Shown: piece after piece, positions 35,486 through 45,026 of the stretch
Layout: the number at the start of each line of letters is the position of its first letter
Numbering within the stretch: position 1 is the stretch's first letter
From: Lacibacter sediminis
Lineage (GTDB): Bacteria > Bacteroidota > Bacteroidia > Chitinophagales > Chitinophagaceae
NCBI RefSeq assembly: GCF_014168535.1
Contig: NZ_CP060007.1
Span: 1,798,001 to 1,862,000 of the forward strand
Direction: 5' to 3'
Length of the DNA: 64,000 nt
Position numbers and translations under genes: made by a program
The notes under the pieces: generated by a model
Told to the model about the DNA's origin: nothing
Seen by the model: the letters and a program-made list of their open reading frames with translations, nothing else
Databases searched by the model: none

Positions 35486-35521
35486 TGCTGCAAATTGATT
35501 ATTCAAACTAAAAACTGCAAA

Positions 35522-38500
35522 ATGAAAAGAAACGTAAAAAAGCAAAAAGGAAGATGGGAGCGATTGCCCCTTCTTCTTATCATGTTGGTGCTCTGCTCTA
35601 TGCTGCAGGCACAGGTAACTATTTCCGGTAAGGTAACCGGTTCGGGTAATGCAGCAGCTGCCAATGTATCGGTGGTGGTGCGTAATACAAATTTTGGTAC
35701 ATCAACCGATGCAACCGGAGCATATAGTTTTTCTGCTACTCTGAAACCGGGTAAGTATGTATTGGAGTTCTCAGGTGTTGGATATAAAACGGCAACAAAA
35801 AATATATCCATTGAAAGTGGCACAAACAGTTATACAAGCGATGTTGAGTTAGAGGATGACGTACTAGGACTCGATGAAGTTGTTGTAACAGGTACAGGCG
35901 TTGCCACAAAGAAAAAACAATTGGGTAATGCTATTGCAACAGTATCGGGCAGAGAGTTAACAAGAGGTGGTGCAACATCTATTGATATGGGTTTGCAGGG
36001 AAAAGTTGCAGGTGCGCAGGTTACACAAAACAGTGGTAACCCTGCCGGTGGTATTACTGTTCGCTTACGTGGACCAAGTACCATTGTTGGTTCTTCTGAT
36101 CCTTTATATATTGTTGATGGTGTCATTGTCAATAACGATTCCCGTCAGTTGATTGATCTTGGTGGTTATGCACAAAACAGGTTGGTTGATATAAACCCTG
36201 CTGATATTGATCGCATTGAAATTATTAAAGGCGCAGCAGCGGCTGCTATCTATGGATCAAGAGCAAATAATGGTGTAGTGCAAATCTTTACCAAGAAAGG
36301 TCGTGAAGGAAAACCCCAATTCAGTTTCTCTACACAGTTGCGCAGCAGTTCACTCCGTAAAAAAATGGAGTACAACCAGGTGCCTTTCAGGTTTACCAAT
36401 TTTACAGCAAGCGACCTTACAACGGTTCCTGTACAGCGTTATGATTTCCAAGATAAAATTTTTCAGAACGCTATTGGTACAGAGAATGTATTGTCTGTTT
36501 CGGGAGGCACTGTTAATACAAAATATTATGCGTCGGTTTCAAACCTTTATAACGAAGGCATTGTACGCAATACCAATTTTATGCGGAATGGTTTTCGTTT
36601 AAACCTTCAGCAAAAGCTGAATAAAACAATGACGCTTAATTTCAATACTGCTTATACATACAGCACAAGTAAAGAAATTCCTAATGGAGGTATCAATGAA
36701 GCGTATGGTGCATTAACCGGTTTTATTTTTGGTAACAACTATGTTAATCCTGATAAAGATCCTGCAACAGGTATTTATCCATCAGTAAATGCAACAGCTA
36801 TTGTTGCACGTACGAATCCATTGGAAGCAATTGAGCGTTTCGATTTCCGTCAAAAGACAAGCCGTATTGTATCAAGCGCACAGTTAACCATTAAACCCGT
36901 TGCAGGTTTGAATATTGAGTTTACATCGGGTATTGATAATTACACACAAACGGCAACAGCTTATATTCCTCCACGTAATACAACGCCTTCTTATAATGGT
37001 GGTTTTATCCGTCGTGCAGATGCTACTGTCATTCAGTTGAATAATGATCTTACAGCAACGTATCAAAAAGAAATTGCAAAAGAACTGCAGTCAACAACAT
37101 CATTAGGTGGAACATTGCAATACGACCGGACATTAACATTCTCAGCAAATGCAACACAGTTAGGTGCATTTGGTCAAACTATTAACAATGGAACCATTGC
37201 TGCGGGTGAGTTCAGAGGTGAACGTGTCATCATGGGGGCTTTCCTTCAACAAACATTTGGCTTTAAAAACAGATACTTTGTTACAGGTGCAGCACGTGTT
37301 GATGCTTCATCTGTATATGGCATTGATAACCGTTGGCAGTTCTTCCCGAAAGTTAGTGGAACATATATTGTATCAAATGAAAAATTCTGGAGCGATGGTC
37401 TTGCAAAAGCAGTAAGTAGTTTGAAGCTGCGTGCTGCATATGGCCAGAGCGGTAATTTAACTGCAATTGGTCAGTACGATCGCTTTACGAATTTCTCTCC
37501 TGTAGTTTATGGAGGACAGGCGGGTTATATCGCTCCATCAACATTGGGCAACTTTACAGTAAAGCCCGAGCGCCAGACAGAAGTTGAAGTTGGTTTTGAT
37601 CTGGGTTTGTTGAATGATGCCATCAGCGTTGAATTCAGCTATTTCAATAAGGATGTGAAAGATCTTATTCTCAACCGAACACTTGCACCAACAACTGGTT
37701 ACAATAATCGTTTTGTAAACATTGGTACAATGACGAACAAAGGTTTTGAATTCCTTGTGCGTGCAGTTATTCTTAATAAAAACAAGTTGCGCTGGGTATC
37801 AAGCTTATCATATCTGAACAATAAGAACGTAGTGAATGGTGTAGAAGGTAATGGCGTGTTGCCATTTGCCGGTGGTTTTGGACAGGTTGCAGCTGTGAAT
37901 GGTTATCCGTTAGGTGCGTACTACAGTACATTCTTTGCACGTAACCCTGATGGAAGTTTGCTGCGTGATTTGAATGGATTGCCACAACGTGAAAGGGGAA
38001 CACAATTAGCCAATGGTAATTATACAGTTCAACGTGGTTCAAACGGTCAGCCAACAGGAACATTATTGAGCAAGGTAATTGGCCAGCCAAATCCTAAACA
38101 CGTCATTTCTAAAATTGATGAACTCGATTTCGGCAAATTCAATTTCCGCATGCAGTGGGATGCCATGTTGGGTTATGATGTATTCAACTTTACTAAGCGT
38201 GTAGGTGATCGTGATTTTTATGGCGGGTTAAAAGGGTACGAACCTGAATTGCGTGGTGAAGTACCTAAAGGAACAAGTGCTGCTCTTTTCAGCATATTTG
38301 AAAACTGGATCGAAGATGGATCATTTGTAAAACTCCGTGAAGTATCAGTAGCGTATAACATGAAGCCGAAGTTTTTAAAAGGAAACAGTATGCGTTTAAG
38401 TGTTATTGGACGTAACCTGTTCTCATTTGATAAGTACAGCGGATGGGATCCTGAAGTAAACGCAGCAGGACAGGATAATGCAGTGCGTGGTTTCGATTTT

Positions 38501-38554
38501 GTGGAAGTGCCGATTCCAAGAATGATCATGTTCGCTGTAAACGTTAATTTCTAA
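35522..38554 (+). CDS. SusC/RagA-type TonB-dependent outer-membrane transporter
   Basis: The ATG at 35522 gives 1010 residues with a signal peptide (LLLIMLVLCSMLQAQ). Domains in order are a carboxypeptidase-regulatory-like domain (about 32-112), a TonB plug (about 115-240; VVVTGTGVATKKKQLGNAI, SSDPLYIVDGVIVN, IEIIKGAAAAAIYGSRANNG) and a 22-strand barrel to the final aromatic residue (AVNVNF). No N-terminal STN domain is present, so it is not itself an anti-sigma signalling receptor. With the adjacent SusD it would import an oligosaccharide or peptide. No glycoside hydrolase is beside it, so the ligand is unknown. Confidence 0.93.
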   Translation: MKRNVKKQKGRWERLPLLLIMLVLCSMLQAQVTISGKVTGSGNAAAANVSVVVRNTNFGTSTDATGAYSFSATLKPGKYVLEFSGVGYKTATKNISIESGTNSYTSDVELEDDVLGLDEVVVTGTGVATKKKQLGNAIATVSGRELTRGGATSIDMGLQGKVAGAQVTQNSGNPAGGITVRLRGPSTIVGSSDPLYIVDGVIVNNDSRQLIDLGGYAQNRLVDINPADIDRIEIIKGAAAAAIYGSRANNGVVQIFTKKGREGKPQFSFSTQLRSSSLRKKMEYNQVPFRFTNFTASDLTTVPVQRYDFQDKIFQNAIGTENVLSVSGGTVNTKYYASVSNLYNEGIVRNTNFMRNGFRLNLQQKLNKTMTLNFNTAYTYSTSKEIPNGGINEAYGALTGFIFGNNYVNPDKDPATGIYPSVNATAIVARTNPLEAIERFDFRQKTSRIVSSAQLTIKPVAGLNIEFTSGIDNYTQTATAYIPPRNTTPSYNGGFIRRADATVIQLNNDLTATYQKEIAKELQSTTSLGGTLQYDRTLTFSANATQLGAFGQTINNGTIAAGEFRGERVIMGAFLQQTFGFKNRYFVTGAARVDASSVYGIDNRWQFFPKVSGTYIVSNEKFWSDGLAKAVSSLKLRAAYGQSGNLTAIGQYDRFTNFSPVVYGGQAGYIAPSTLGNFTVKPERQTEVEVGFDLGLLNDAISVEFSYFNKDVKDLILNRTLAPTTGYNNRFVNIGTMTNKGFEFLVRAVILNKNKLRWVSSLSYLNNKNVVNGVEGNGVLPFAGGFGQVAAVNGYPLGAYYSTFFARNPDGSLLRDLNGLPQRERGTQLANGNYTVQRGSNGQPTGTLLSKVIGQPNPKHVISKIDELDFGKFNFRMQWDAMLGYDVFNFTKRVGDRDFYGGLKGYEPELRGEVPKGTSAALFSIFENWIEDGSFVKLREVSVAYNMKPKFLKGNSMRLSVIGRNLFSFDKYSGWDPEVNAAGQDNAVRGFDFVEVPIPRMIMFAVNVNF

Positions 38555-38572
38555 TTGAAAAAATTTAATGAT

Positions 38573-39898
38573 ATGAAAAAGATATTCGTCTGTTCTTTAT
38601 CTCTCATTGCAATTGTGTTCAGCAGTTGTAAGATGGATATTGTAAATCCGAATGGTCCTACCGATGCACAGGTGGTTTCTACACGTGAAGGATTGATCAC
38701 TTACAGTATTGGTATGAAACAAAACTATGCTGCTTCTGCATTTGAATCGCTGGCAATAACAACCGGCGGTACAACTCGTGAAGTAAAAGGTATAGCCACA
38801 TTTACCACAGTGCTGGAAATTGAAGCAGGTGGTTCTGCATTGCCAACATTTAATGCGGCTGTGTTGGGTGTTTGGTTACGTATGAATCGTGTAATGGGTA
38901 TGGCCGATGATATTATTGCAAATGCGCCAACTGTTCTTGCAACAGATAATGCGATGCGTTCAGGAGTGGTGGCACATGCACATTTATTTAAAGCAATGGC
39001 GATAGGTAGTTTGGCAACAGCGTTTGAGCAAGTGCCCATTGCTACCAACAAAGCAGGTGGTGTAACATTTGTTACCCGTCAGAATGGACTATTAAAAGCA
39101 ATTGAGTTGCTGGAGCAGGCGGCTGCATTAATTGCTGCAACCGCACCCTCAGGCGAGTTTAATACAAGAGTTACAGGTGCAAATTTCAGCTTGTTGAATT
39201 GCATTAACGCTTACCTGGCAAGGTATAATTTGATGGCAGGTCGTTATGCACAAGCAATTGCTGCTTCCAATCTTGTTCCGTTAAGTTCAGCTTCGCAGTT
39301 TGCTTACGATGGCGCTCAAACTGTAAACCCGATTTTTACTCAATTGCGGGTAACAAATAGTTATTCGCCCCGTGACAATTTTGGTTTACCTGCAGGTATG
39401 TTCGATCCTGCTGATGGCCGCATTGCATTTTACTTCCAGGGAGCACAAGTAACAAGTGGTCCTGATGTGTTGCGTACCATTCGTGGTTTTGCGCAAACGA
39501 ACAGCAGTCCTATCCCTGTTTATTTACCCGATGAAATGCGGTTGATCAAAGCTGAAGCTATCCTCCGTTCCGGCGGCACAGTAGCAGATGCAATTACAGA
39601 GATCAATGCCGTGCGTCAGCAATCAAGCGGTGATGTTTTCGGTGTTCATGCTAACCTTCCGGCATATTCAGGTTCAACTACAGTAAATGATCTGTTGACA
39701 GAGGTTTACCGGCAGCGTTGTGCTGAGTTGTATTTAAGTGGTTTGCGGTTGGAGGACAGTCGACGTTTTGGTCGCACTGCTCCACCAGCGAATGTTAACC
39801 CCGTTCCTGTAACATTTGAACGCACCAGGAATTTTTATCCTTATCCTGATCAGGAAAGATTAAATAATCCAAACACACCCGCAGATCCTGCAATCTAA
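38573..39898 (+). CDS. RagB/SusD-type nutrient-binding lipoprotein
   Basis: The ATG at 38573, 18 bases after the SusC stop, gives 441 residues; the lipoprotein Cys lies in IVFSSCKMD. SusD features are the TPR-like helices (FKAMAIGSLATAFEQVP), INAYLARYNLMAGRYAQAIAAS and the C-terminal LIKAEAILRSGGTVADAITEINAVRQ and YRQRCAELYLSGLRLEDSRR motifs. It is shorter than the usual 480-600 residues, suggesting a smaller ligand site. It caps the SusC barrel and delivers the ligand. It ends with PAI and is followed by a strong terminator. Confidence 0.92.
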   Translation: MKKIFVCSLSLIAIVFSSCKMDIVNPNGPTDAQVVSTREGLITYSIGMKQNYAASAFESLAITTGGTTREVKGIATFTTVLEIEAGGSALPTFNAAVLGVWLRMNRVMGMADDIIANAPTVLATDNAMRSGVVAHAHLFKAMAIGSLATAFEQVPIATNKAGGVTFVTRQNGLLKAIELLEQAAALIAATAPSGEFNTRVTGANFSLLNCINAYLARYNLMAGRYAQAIAASNLVPLSSASQFAYDGAQTVNPIFTQLRVTNSYSPRDNFGLPAGMFDPADGRIAFYFQGAQVTSGPDVLRTIRGFAQTNSSPIPVYLPDEMRLIKAEAILRSGGTVADAITEINAVRQQSSGDVFGVHANLPAYSGSTTVNDLLTEVYRQRCAELYLSGLRLEDSRRFGRTAPPANVNPVPVTFERTRNFYPYPDQERLNNPNTPADPAI

Positions 39899-39931
39899 AT
39901 ATTTTATCAGTAGTTATGTTTTAAGTGTAAC

Positions 39932-39962
39932 AGCCCCGTTTTCCAACGGGGCTTCTTTTTGT
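39932..39962 (+). terminator. Terminator of the deoR-susCD operon
   Basis: AGCCCCGTT (39932-39940) and AACGGGGCT (39945-39953) form a nine-pair stem with loop TTCC, then TCTTTTT. Confidence 0.9.
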
Positions 39963-39997
39963 AAAAATTTTTAACAAGGGAGCAACGAATTGAGAAA

Positions 39998-40005
39998 TAG
40001 CTTTG
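39998..40005 (+). promoter_or_regulatory. Candidate -7 box of the sigma-factor operon
   Basis: TAGCTTTG matches TAnnTTTG. It ends 21 bases before the ATG at 40027. No TTG is seen at the expected distance, so it may be a weak or sigma-specific promoter. Confidence 0.45.
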
Positions 40006-40026
40006 TCAACCCTTTACAAAACCTGA

Positions 40027-40596
40027 ATGATCGATCAGCGGCAACTAATAAAAGACTGTTTGCGTGGCAATGCCATGGCTCAAAAGCAACTCTATGATGC
40101 GTTTGCTGAGATCATGCTGGGTATATGTTACCGTTACACCAAATCGCTGGCTGATGCAGAGGATGTGTTGCAGGAAGGGTTTGTAAAAGTGTTTCGCAAC
40201 CTGCACACTTACCGCAGCGAGGGTGAATTGGGAGGCTGGATACGCACTATTATGGTGAACACAGCCTTAAATTATTTGAAGAAGAAAAAGGAATACCAAT
40301 ATGATATGTCGTTCCTTAGTGAACCCCTTCATCCTGTGAGTAATGATAACCCTGAAGTACTGTTGCGCACCAAACAACTGGCAGAACTGATCAGGCAATT
40401 ACCAACCGGTTATCAAACGATCTTTAACCTGCATGCGGTTGAAGGATTTACGCATGTTGAAATCGGGAAGATGCTCGGCATCAGCGAAGGCACCAGTCGA
40501 AGCCAGTATATGCGTGCAAGAAACCTGTTGATCACCTGGATTGAAAAATATAATTCCGAACCCCAAAAGCAAGTGTATGGCGGATCATCAATTTGA
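40027..40596 (+). CDS. ECF-type RNA polymerase sigma factor
   Basis: The 189-residue protein has the two-domain layout of a group IV sigma factor. Region 2 (residues about 15-90) carries LYDAFAEIMLGICYRYTKSLADAEDVLQEGFVKVFRNL and WIRTIMVNTALNYLK, and region 4 (about 125-180) carries the helix-turn-helix FTHVEIGKMLGISEGTSRSQ. The next gene starts inside its 3' end (20-base overlap), so it is coupled to a membrane-anchored protein that may act as its anti-sigma factor. It is not next to a TonB receptor with an STN domain, so it is not a standard FecI/FecR unit. Confidence 0.93.
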   Translation: MIDQRQLIKDCLRGNAMAQKQLYDAFAEIMLGICYRYTKSLADAEDVLQEGFVKVFRNLHTYRSEGELGGWIRTIMVNTALNYLKKKKEYQYDMSFLSEPLHPVSNDNPEVLLRTKQLAELIRQLPTGYQTIFNLHAVEGFTHVEIGKMLGISEGTSRSQYMRARNLLITWIEKYNSEPQKQVYGGSSI

Positions 40597-42022
40597 ACAA
40601 AAGGTAAGCCAGCAGCTGGCCGACTTCAAACTGAAGCCGAATGCAGAGGTGTGGCAGCAAGTGCAACTACAATTGGAAGAAGATAGAAAACGAAGAAGAT
40701 GGTTTTTCTATTTGCCGATTGCTGCTTTATTAATTGGAGGATTACTCTATGCCGTATGGCCGGTTGAAGAAACAGTGAAAGCAGATACTGTTGCGCAGGC
40801 AACTACAAATAATAGAACAACAACAACTGCAGAAAATAATACAAACGAATCATCCTTAACCAAAGCCGGATCATCAAAAACCTTAACTGAAGCAACAGCT
40901 TCTGAAAAAGAAGTAGAAGAAAACAAGTTGCAGGCACAAACAAAAACATCTGCCTCGGCTCAGCAAAACAGTGTTGTAACAAAGCAGGTTGCTCAAAAAA
41001 TAAAAACAGTAAATAGACAATCTGTTGCAGGAACGACTGAAAAGCAAACAAGTAAAGATGAAGTTGTTGTTTCTGATAAAGTGTCTGTGCAAAAAGAAAC
41101 AGCTGCAGATCAAACGATTGTTACTGTTGAATCAAAACAGCCGGAACAGAAGACCGACAGTGTGGTTGTAGATCAATCTGCCGCTATTAAAACAGACGCA
41201 GCTCAACCAATTGTATCAACAACTGCAGATGATACAATCGCAGTTGCACCTGCAGTACCCACACCAACAATTACAAAGAGGAAATGGCAGTTGGGCTTGC
41301 ATGTAAGTTCTGGTTTATCTGATATCAGGGGGAGCCTGTTCCCGGGATCAGGATTTAAATCCTTCTCATCTTCCGATGCGTTGTATTACTCAGGAGGTAA
41401 CAATGCCGGGCAAGGCGGGCCTACCCGTATTATACGTTATGAATATGCGGTTACGCCTTCCATTCACTTTGGGGCCGGCGTACTGTTTCGTAAGCCGCTT
41501 AAAAAACGGCATGCATTCGTAACAGGGCTACAATATCAATACAGCAGCTATTCTGTTACACAACGCCAGCGAATCGATTCGTTTATGACGCTAACGAATA
41601 TGTTCAGCAATATATCAACGAAAGAAAAATCAGTACAGTTTCGCATGCATGCAGTGAATGTGCCGCTTGAGCTGGAGTTTAAAATTGCTGATATTAAAAA
41701 GGGCAGATTGTTATTTAGTGCCGGTATTCATAATTGGTTTGTGGTTTCCTCAACACAAACAGATACATTGTCTGCATTTCGTTATGCAGCAAGTACTGAT
41801 CGTAGTATCGGGTATGGCGGAATTGCAAATGCAAAAGAAACAAAAGCAACCACTTATCAACCACAATTATACTTGTCGCCGTCATTTGAATGGCATGGTA
41901 AAAAAACAAACTCACAATTAGGTTTATATCTCGATTATGGATTGAGACCTGCTTATAAAAGCACAGTAAAAGACTATTGGTGGCAAACAGGCATTCGCTA
42001 CCGCATCTTTTTCAATCGCTGA
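40577..42022 (+). CDS. Membrane-anchored protein with outer-membrane barrel domain, putative anti-sigma partner
   Basis: The ATG at 40577 gives 481 residues. The first 40 are cytosolic and charged (EQKVSQQLADFKLKPNAEVW), then comes one membrane helix (about 42-61), then a 180-residue Thr/Lys/Gln/Val-rich low-complexity linker with no structure, then a beta-barrel-like C-terminus from about 247 (RKWQLGLHVSSGLSDIRGS, SIHFGAGVLFRKP, TGLQYQYSSYSV, TGIRYRIFFNR). The layout could span the whole envelope: inner-membrane anchor, periplasmic linker, outer-membrane barrel. As its gene overlaps the sigma gene, an anti-sigma role of the N-terminus is plausible. Confidence 0.75.
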   Translation: MADHQFEQKVSQQLADFKLKPNAEVWQQVQLQLEEDRKRRRWFFYLPIAALLIGGLLYAVWPVEETVKADTVAQATTNNRTTTTAENNTNESSLTKAGSSKTLTEATASEKEVEENKLQAQTKTSASAQQNSVVTKQVAQKIKTVNRQSVAGTTEKQTSKDEVVVSDKVSVQKETAADQTIVTVESKQPEQKTDSVVVDQSAAIKTDAAQPIVSTTADDTIAVAPAVPTPTITKRKWQLGLHVSSGLSDIRGSLFPGSGFKSFSSSDALYYSGGNNAGQGGPTRIIRYEYAVTPSIHFGAGVLFRKPLKKRHAFVTGLQYQYSSYSVTQRQRIDSFMTLTNMFSNISTKEKSVQFRMHAVNVPLELEFKIADIKKGRLLFSAGIHNWFVVSSTQTDTLSAFRYAASTDRSIGYGGIANAKETKATTYQPQLYLSPSFEWHGKKTNSQLGLYLDYGLRPAYKSTVKDYWWQTGIRYRIFFNR

Positions 42023-42090
42023 AAATATATAACAGCAACGCAACGGTTTTGAAACCGGCAGTGTCAACTTACTAAACAAACTGCTGTGAT

Positions 42091-43353
42091 ATGAAACAAA
42101 TTAATTTCAGAACCTTTGCGTTGCTGCTCATAACTGTTTCTTTCTTACAAAGCTGTCTTAAAGACAAATGCACGCAAACCTATACGCTCTATCGTCCGGT
42201 TTATAAAACCAAGCAGGAGGTATGGAGCGAAATAAAAAGCAAGCCGGCGAGAGCAATCGTGAATCCGGGCAAAATCTCACTTTTCGGCAGCACTGTTTTT
42301 CTCAATGAAATTGATAAAGGCATACATGTGATCGATAACAGTAATCCATCACAACCAAAGAACATCAGCTTTATTGAAGTGCCGGGTAATATTGATCTTG
42401 CAGTTAAAGGCAACATGTTATACGCTGATCTTTTCAACGATCTTATAACAATCGATATCAGTAATCCGCAACAGGTGAACGTGTTGAGTATAAAAGAAAA
42501 AGTGTTTCCGCACCGTGCATTCGCCAATGGTTTTTCAGCTGATACAAATTTGGTGATCGTTGACTGGCTTAGGAAAGATACAACGGTAACAGTAAGTTGC
42601 GGTAACGGGCAAGGGCAGGGGCTTTTTCTGTGGGATAGAGGTTTTCTTGCTGTTGCGCAAAACTTTTCTTCATCAGGCGCAAGTGCGGCTACGAAAGGTA
42701 TCAATGGTTCAATGGCGAGATTTGCATTGAGGAATGATTATCTCTATACTGTTTCAAACAGTGATCTGAAAGTATTTGGTTTACAGAATGCAGATCAGCC
42801 CCAGCAATTAAATACTATACCTGTAGGTTGGGGAATTGAAACCATTTATCCGTTCAAAGAAGAATTATTTATCGGTTCGAACAATGGTATGTTCATCTTT
42901 AGTTTACAGAATCCTGCAGCACCTCAAAAAACTGGAAGCTTTCAGCATGCATTTGCATGCGATCCTGTGATTGCTGATGATACACATGCTTATGTAACGT
43001 TGCGCAGCGGAACTACTTGCAGAGGTGCAGTTGCAAATCAACTCGATGTAATTGATATTGCAAATCTGCAGGCGCCTACCTTACTTAAAACATATCAGCT
43101 TACGAATCCGCATGGCTTATCTAAAGATGGGAATCTTTTGTTTGTGTGCGATGGTAAAGATGGCTTACGTGTGTACAACGCGGCAAATCCCACCAACTTA
43201 AGCCTGGTAAAACATATTAAAGGATTTGAAGCTTATGATGTAATTGCCTGGAACGGTAATGCATTGGTTGTTACTAAAACAGCGTTGTTGCAATTTGATT
43301 ACAGCAATCAGACAAATATCAGTCAGCGCAGCAGCATTGCTATTCAACGGTAA
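42091..43353 (+). CDS. LVIVD-repeat beta-propeller lipoprotein
   Basis: The 420-residue protein has a lipoprotein signal (LLITVSFLQSC). The mature part is a beta-propeller of LVIVD-type repeats, each like GIHVIDNSNPSQPKNISF, LITIDISNPQQVNVLS, MFIFSLQNPAAPQK, LDVIDIANLQAPTLLKT and LRVYNAANPTNLSLVKH, the last two or three of which are plainly spaced. It probably sits on the outer membrane and binds a protein or polymer partner. It lies in the operon behind the sigma and barrel genes, with 68 bases of spacing, and starts the second half of the operon. Confidence 0.85.
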   Translation: MKQINFRTFALLLITVSFLQSCLKDKCTQTYTLYRPVYKTKQEVWSEIKSKPARAIVNPGKISLFGSTVFLNEIDKGIHVIDNSNPSQPKNISFIEVPGNIDLAVKGNMLYADLFNDLITIDISNPQQVNVLSIKEKVFPHRAFANGFSADTNLVIVDWLRKDTTVTVSCGNGQGQGLFLWDRGFLAVAQNFSSSGASAATKGINGSMARFALRNDYLYTVSNSDLKVFGLQNADQPQQLNTIPVGWGIETIYPFKEELFIGSNNGMFIFSLQNPAAPQKTGSFQHAFACDPVIADDTHAYVTLRSGTTCRGAVANQLDVIDIANLQAPTLLKTYQLTNPHGLSKDGNLLFVCDGKDGLRVYNAANPTNLSLVKHIKGFEAYDVIAWNGNALVVTKTALLQFDYSNQTNISQRSSIAIQR

Positions 43354-43357
43354 TTGT

Positions 43358-43930
43358 ATGAGAAATACTCTTTTTATTCTTTTTATTTTGATGGTAAGCT
43401 CCTTGTTTGCTCAGGAGAAAATAAAACCTGCTGCTGAGAAGGCTGTAAAATTTCAGACGATCATACAGGGAGGATTGCTGGCCGGAAGTTCAACAGAATC
43501 GTTTGCATTGCAAACGATCAATGGCTATCGTTTTGGTAACTGGTTTGCAGGTGTTGGTGCAGGTCTTGATTTTTATATGCAGCGTGGTGTGCCTTTGTTT
43601 GCAGATCTGCGATATCATTTCTCCAATCAACGCAGATCGTTTTTCATATATACAGATGCAGGTGCACATATTCCCTGGATAAAAAACAAAGAACAACGAA
43701 ATATTATTTCGCAGAGTACAGGATTGTATACCGATGCAGGTGTAGGATTTCGTCTGGCAACAAAAAAGGGTGATGGGTTTTTGTTTAGTGCCGGTTATTC
43801 TTACAAGCATGTACCTGAAAAACAGCAGGGCTTCAGTTGGCAATCGTGGCCGCAGCCGAACGGAGAAACAATTCTGAATTATAACTATCGTTTCAACCGG
43901 GTAGCGGTGAAATTTGGATTGATGTTTTAA
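43358..43930 (+). CDS. Small outer-membrane beta-barrel protein
   Basis: The ATG at 43358 gives 190 residues with a signal peptide (LFILFILMVSSLFAQ). The mature sequence has alternating strands ending in aromatic residues: FQTIIQGGLLAGSS, NWFAGVGAGLDFYM, PLFADLRYHFS, SFFIYTDAGAHIPW, LYTDAGVGFRLA, FLFSAGYSYKHV and VAVKFGLMF at the end. This is an eight-stranded barrel of the OprW/OmpW-like or PorT-like type. It lies four bases behind the LVIVD gene, so they are coupled. A function cannot be named. Confidence 0.8.
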   Translation: MRNTLFILFILMVSSLFAQEKIKPAAEKAVKFQTIIQGGLLAGSSTESFALQTINGYRFGNWFAGVGAGLDFYMQRGVPLFADLRYHFSNQRRSFFIYTDAGAHIPWIKNKEQRNIISQSTGLYTDAGVGFRLATKKGDGFLFSAGYSYKHVPEKQQGFSWQSWPQPNGETILNYNYRFNRVAVKFGLMF

Positions 43931-43977
43931 ACAATTCGTTCATCAATTATTGAATATGCAACCGGGATACACCTGTC

Positions 43978-44008
43978 AAAGAAGAGGCTTTTGCCTCTTT
44001 CTTTTTTT
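43978..44008 (+). terminator. Terminator of the sigma-factor operon
   Basis: GAAAGAGGC-like arms AAGAGGC (43982-43988) and GCCTCTT (43993-43999) with loop TTTT are followed by TCTTTTTTT. The T-run touches the stop codon of the converging queG gene. Confidence 0.8.
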
Positions 44009-44945
44009 AAGGGGACTGAATGAATTTTAAGTTGCGCTGAATACCTGCAAACTTTGTTCGCTTAAGCGGAGAATTTTTAAAGACTTGTTTGAACGTTTCT
44101 TCACTCATTTCTTCCCATTCTTTCTTGCTGAGATTTAAGATTTCAGGAATGGGAGTAAAGCCTGTTTCGTTTGTCGGTTTGCTGAAACGATTCCATGGAC
44201 AAACATCCTGGCAAACATCACAACCAAACATCCAGTTGTTGAATTTGCCTTTCATACTTTCATCGATGAAAGCATCTTTTAATTCAATGGTGAAGTAGGA
44301 AATGCATTTACTGCCATCAATCACTTTATCGGGAAGGATAGCATCTGTGGGACAATTGTCAATGCATTTTGTACAACTGCCGCAATAATCTTTTGCAAAA
44401 GGGGAATCATATTCAAGTTCAAGATCGCAGATGAGTGTGGCAAGAAAAAAGAACGAGCCGCTTTGTTTGCTGATAAGATTTCCATTCTTGCCGATCCATC
44501 CCAAACCACTTCGTTGTGCCCAGCTACGTTCAAGCACCGGTGCGCTATCAACAAAACCTCTGCCGTTTACTTCACCGATCTTTGCATTGATGAGTGATAA
44601 TAGTTCTTTGAGCTTGGCTCGGATCACTTCATGGTAATCATTTCCAAATGCATACTTCGAAATCTTCGGTGTGTTTTCTTTTTGAGTTGTTGATGGGAAA
44701 TAATTCATCATTAAGGTAATCACACTTTTAGCACCGGGTACCAGCAGTGTGGGATCAACCCGCATGTCGAAATGATTTTCCATATACTGCATATTGCCAT
44801 GCAGTCCCTTGTTCAACCAGGCTTCTAATTTTTTTGCATCATCATTAAGCCTTTGTGCTTTGGCAATACCACAGTAGCTAAAGCCAAGCGATGCGGCTGT
44901 TTGTTTAATAAAAGCAGTATGGGCCGATTTATTGAGCAAAGACAT
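44007..44945 (-). CDS. queG: Epoxyqueuosine reductase
   Basis: The ATG at 44945 gives 312 residues. The N-terminal domain binds cobalamin ([33 protein letters not shown]) and the C-terminal half has two [4Fe-4S] motifs: [16 protein letters not shown] and [29 protein letters not shown] is a QueG signature. The enzyme carries out the last step of queuosine synthesis, reducing epoxyqueuosine at position 34 of certain tRNAs. Length is typical, without the C-terminal HEAT repeat of longer homologues. It is convergent with the sigma-factor operon. Confidence 0.95.
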   Translation of the reverse strand: MSLLNKSAHTAFIKQTAASLGFSYCGIAKAQRLNDDAKKLEAWLNKGLHGNMQYMENHFDMRVDPTLLVPGAKSVITLMMNYFPSTTQKENTPKISKYAFGNDYHEVIRAKLKELLSLINAKIGEVNGRGFVDSAPVLERSWAQRSGLGWIGKNGNLISKQSGSFFFLATLICDLELEYDSPFAKDYCGSCTKCIDNCPTDAILPDKVIDGSKCISYFTIELKDAFIDESMKGKFNNWMFGCDVCQDVCPWNRFSKPTNETGFTPIPEILNLSKKEWEEMSEETFKQVFKNSPLKRTKFAGIQRNLKFIQSP

Positions 44946-45026
44946 ATTCAATGGTGTAAAAATATACTATATGCTTCATTAAACCGTTTAAGGCGTTGAA
45001 CGTCCAAGCATCCACAATAACCAATT

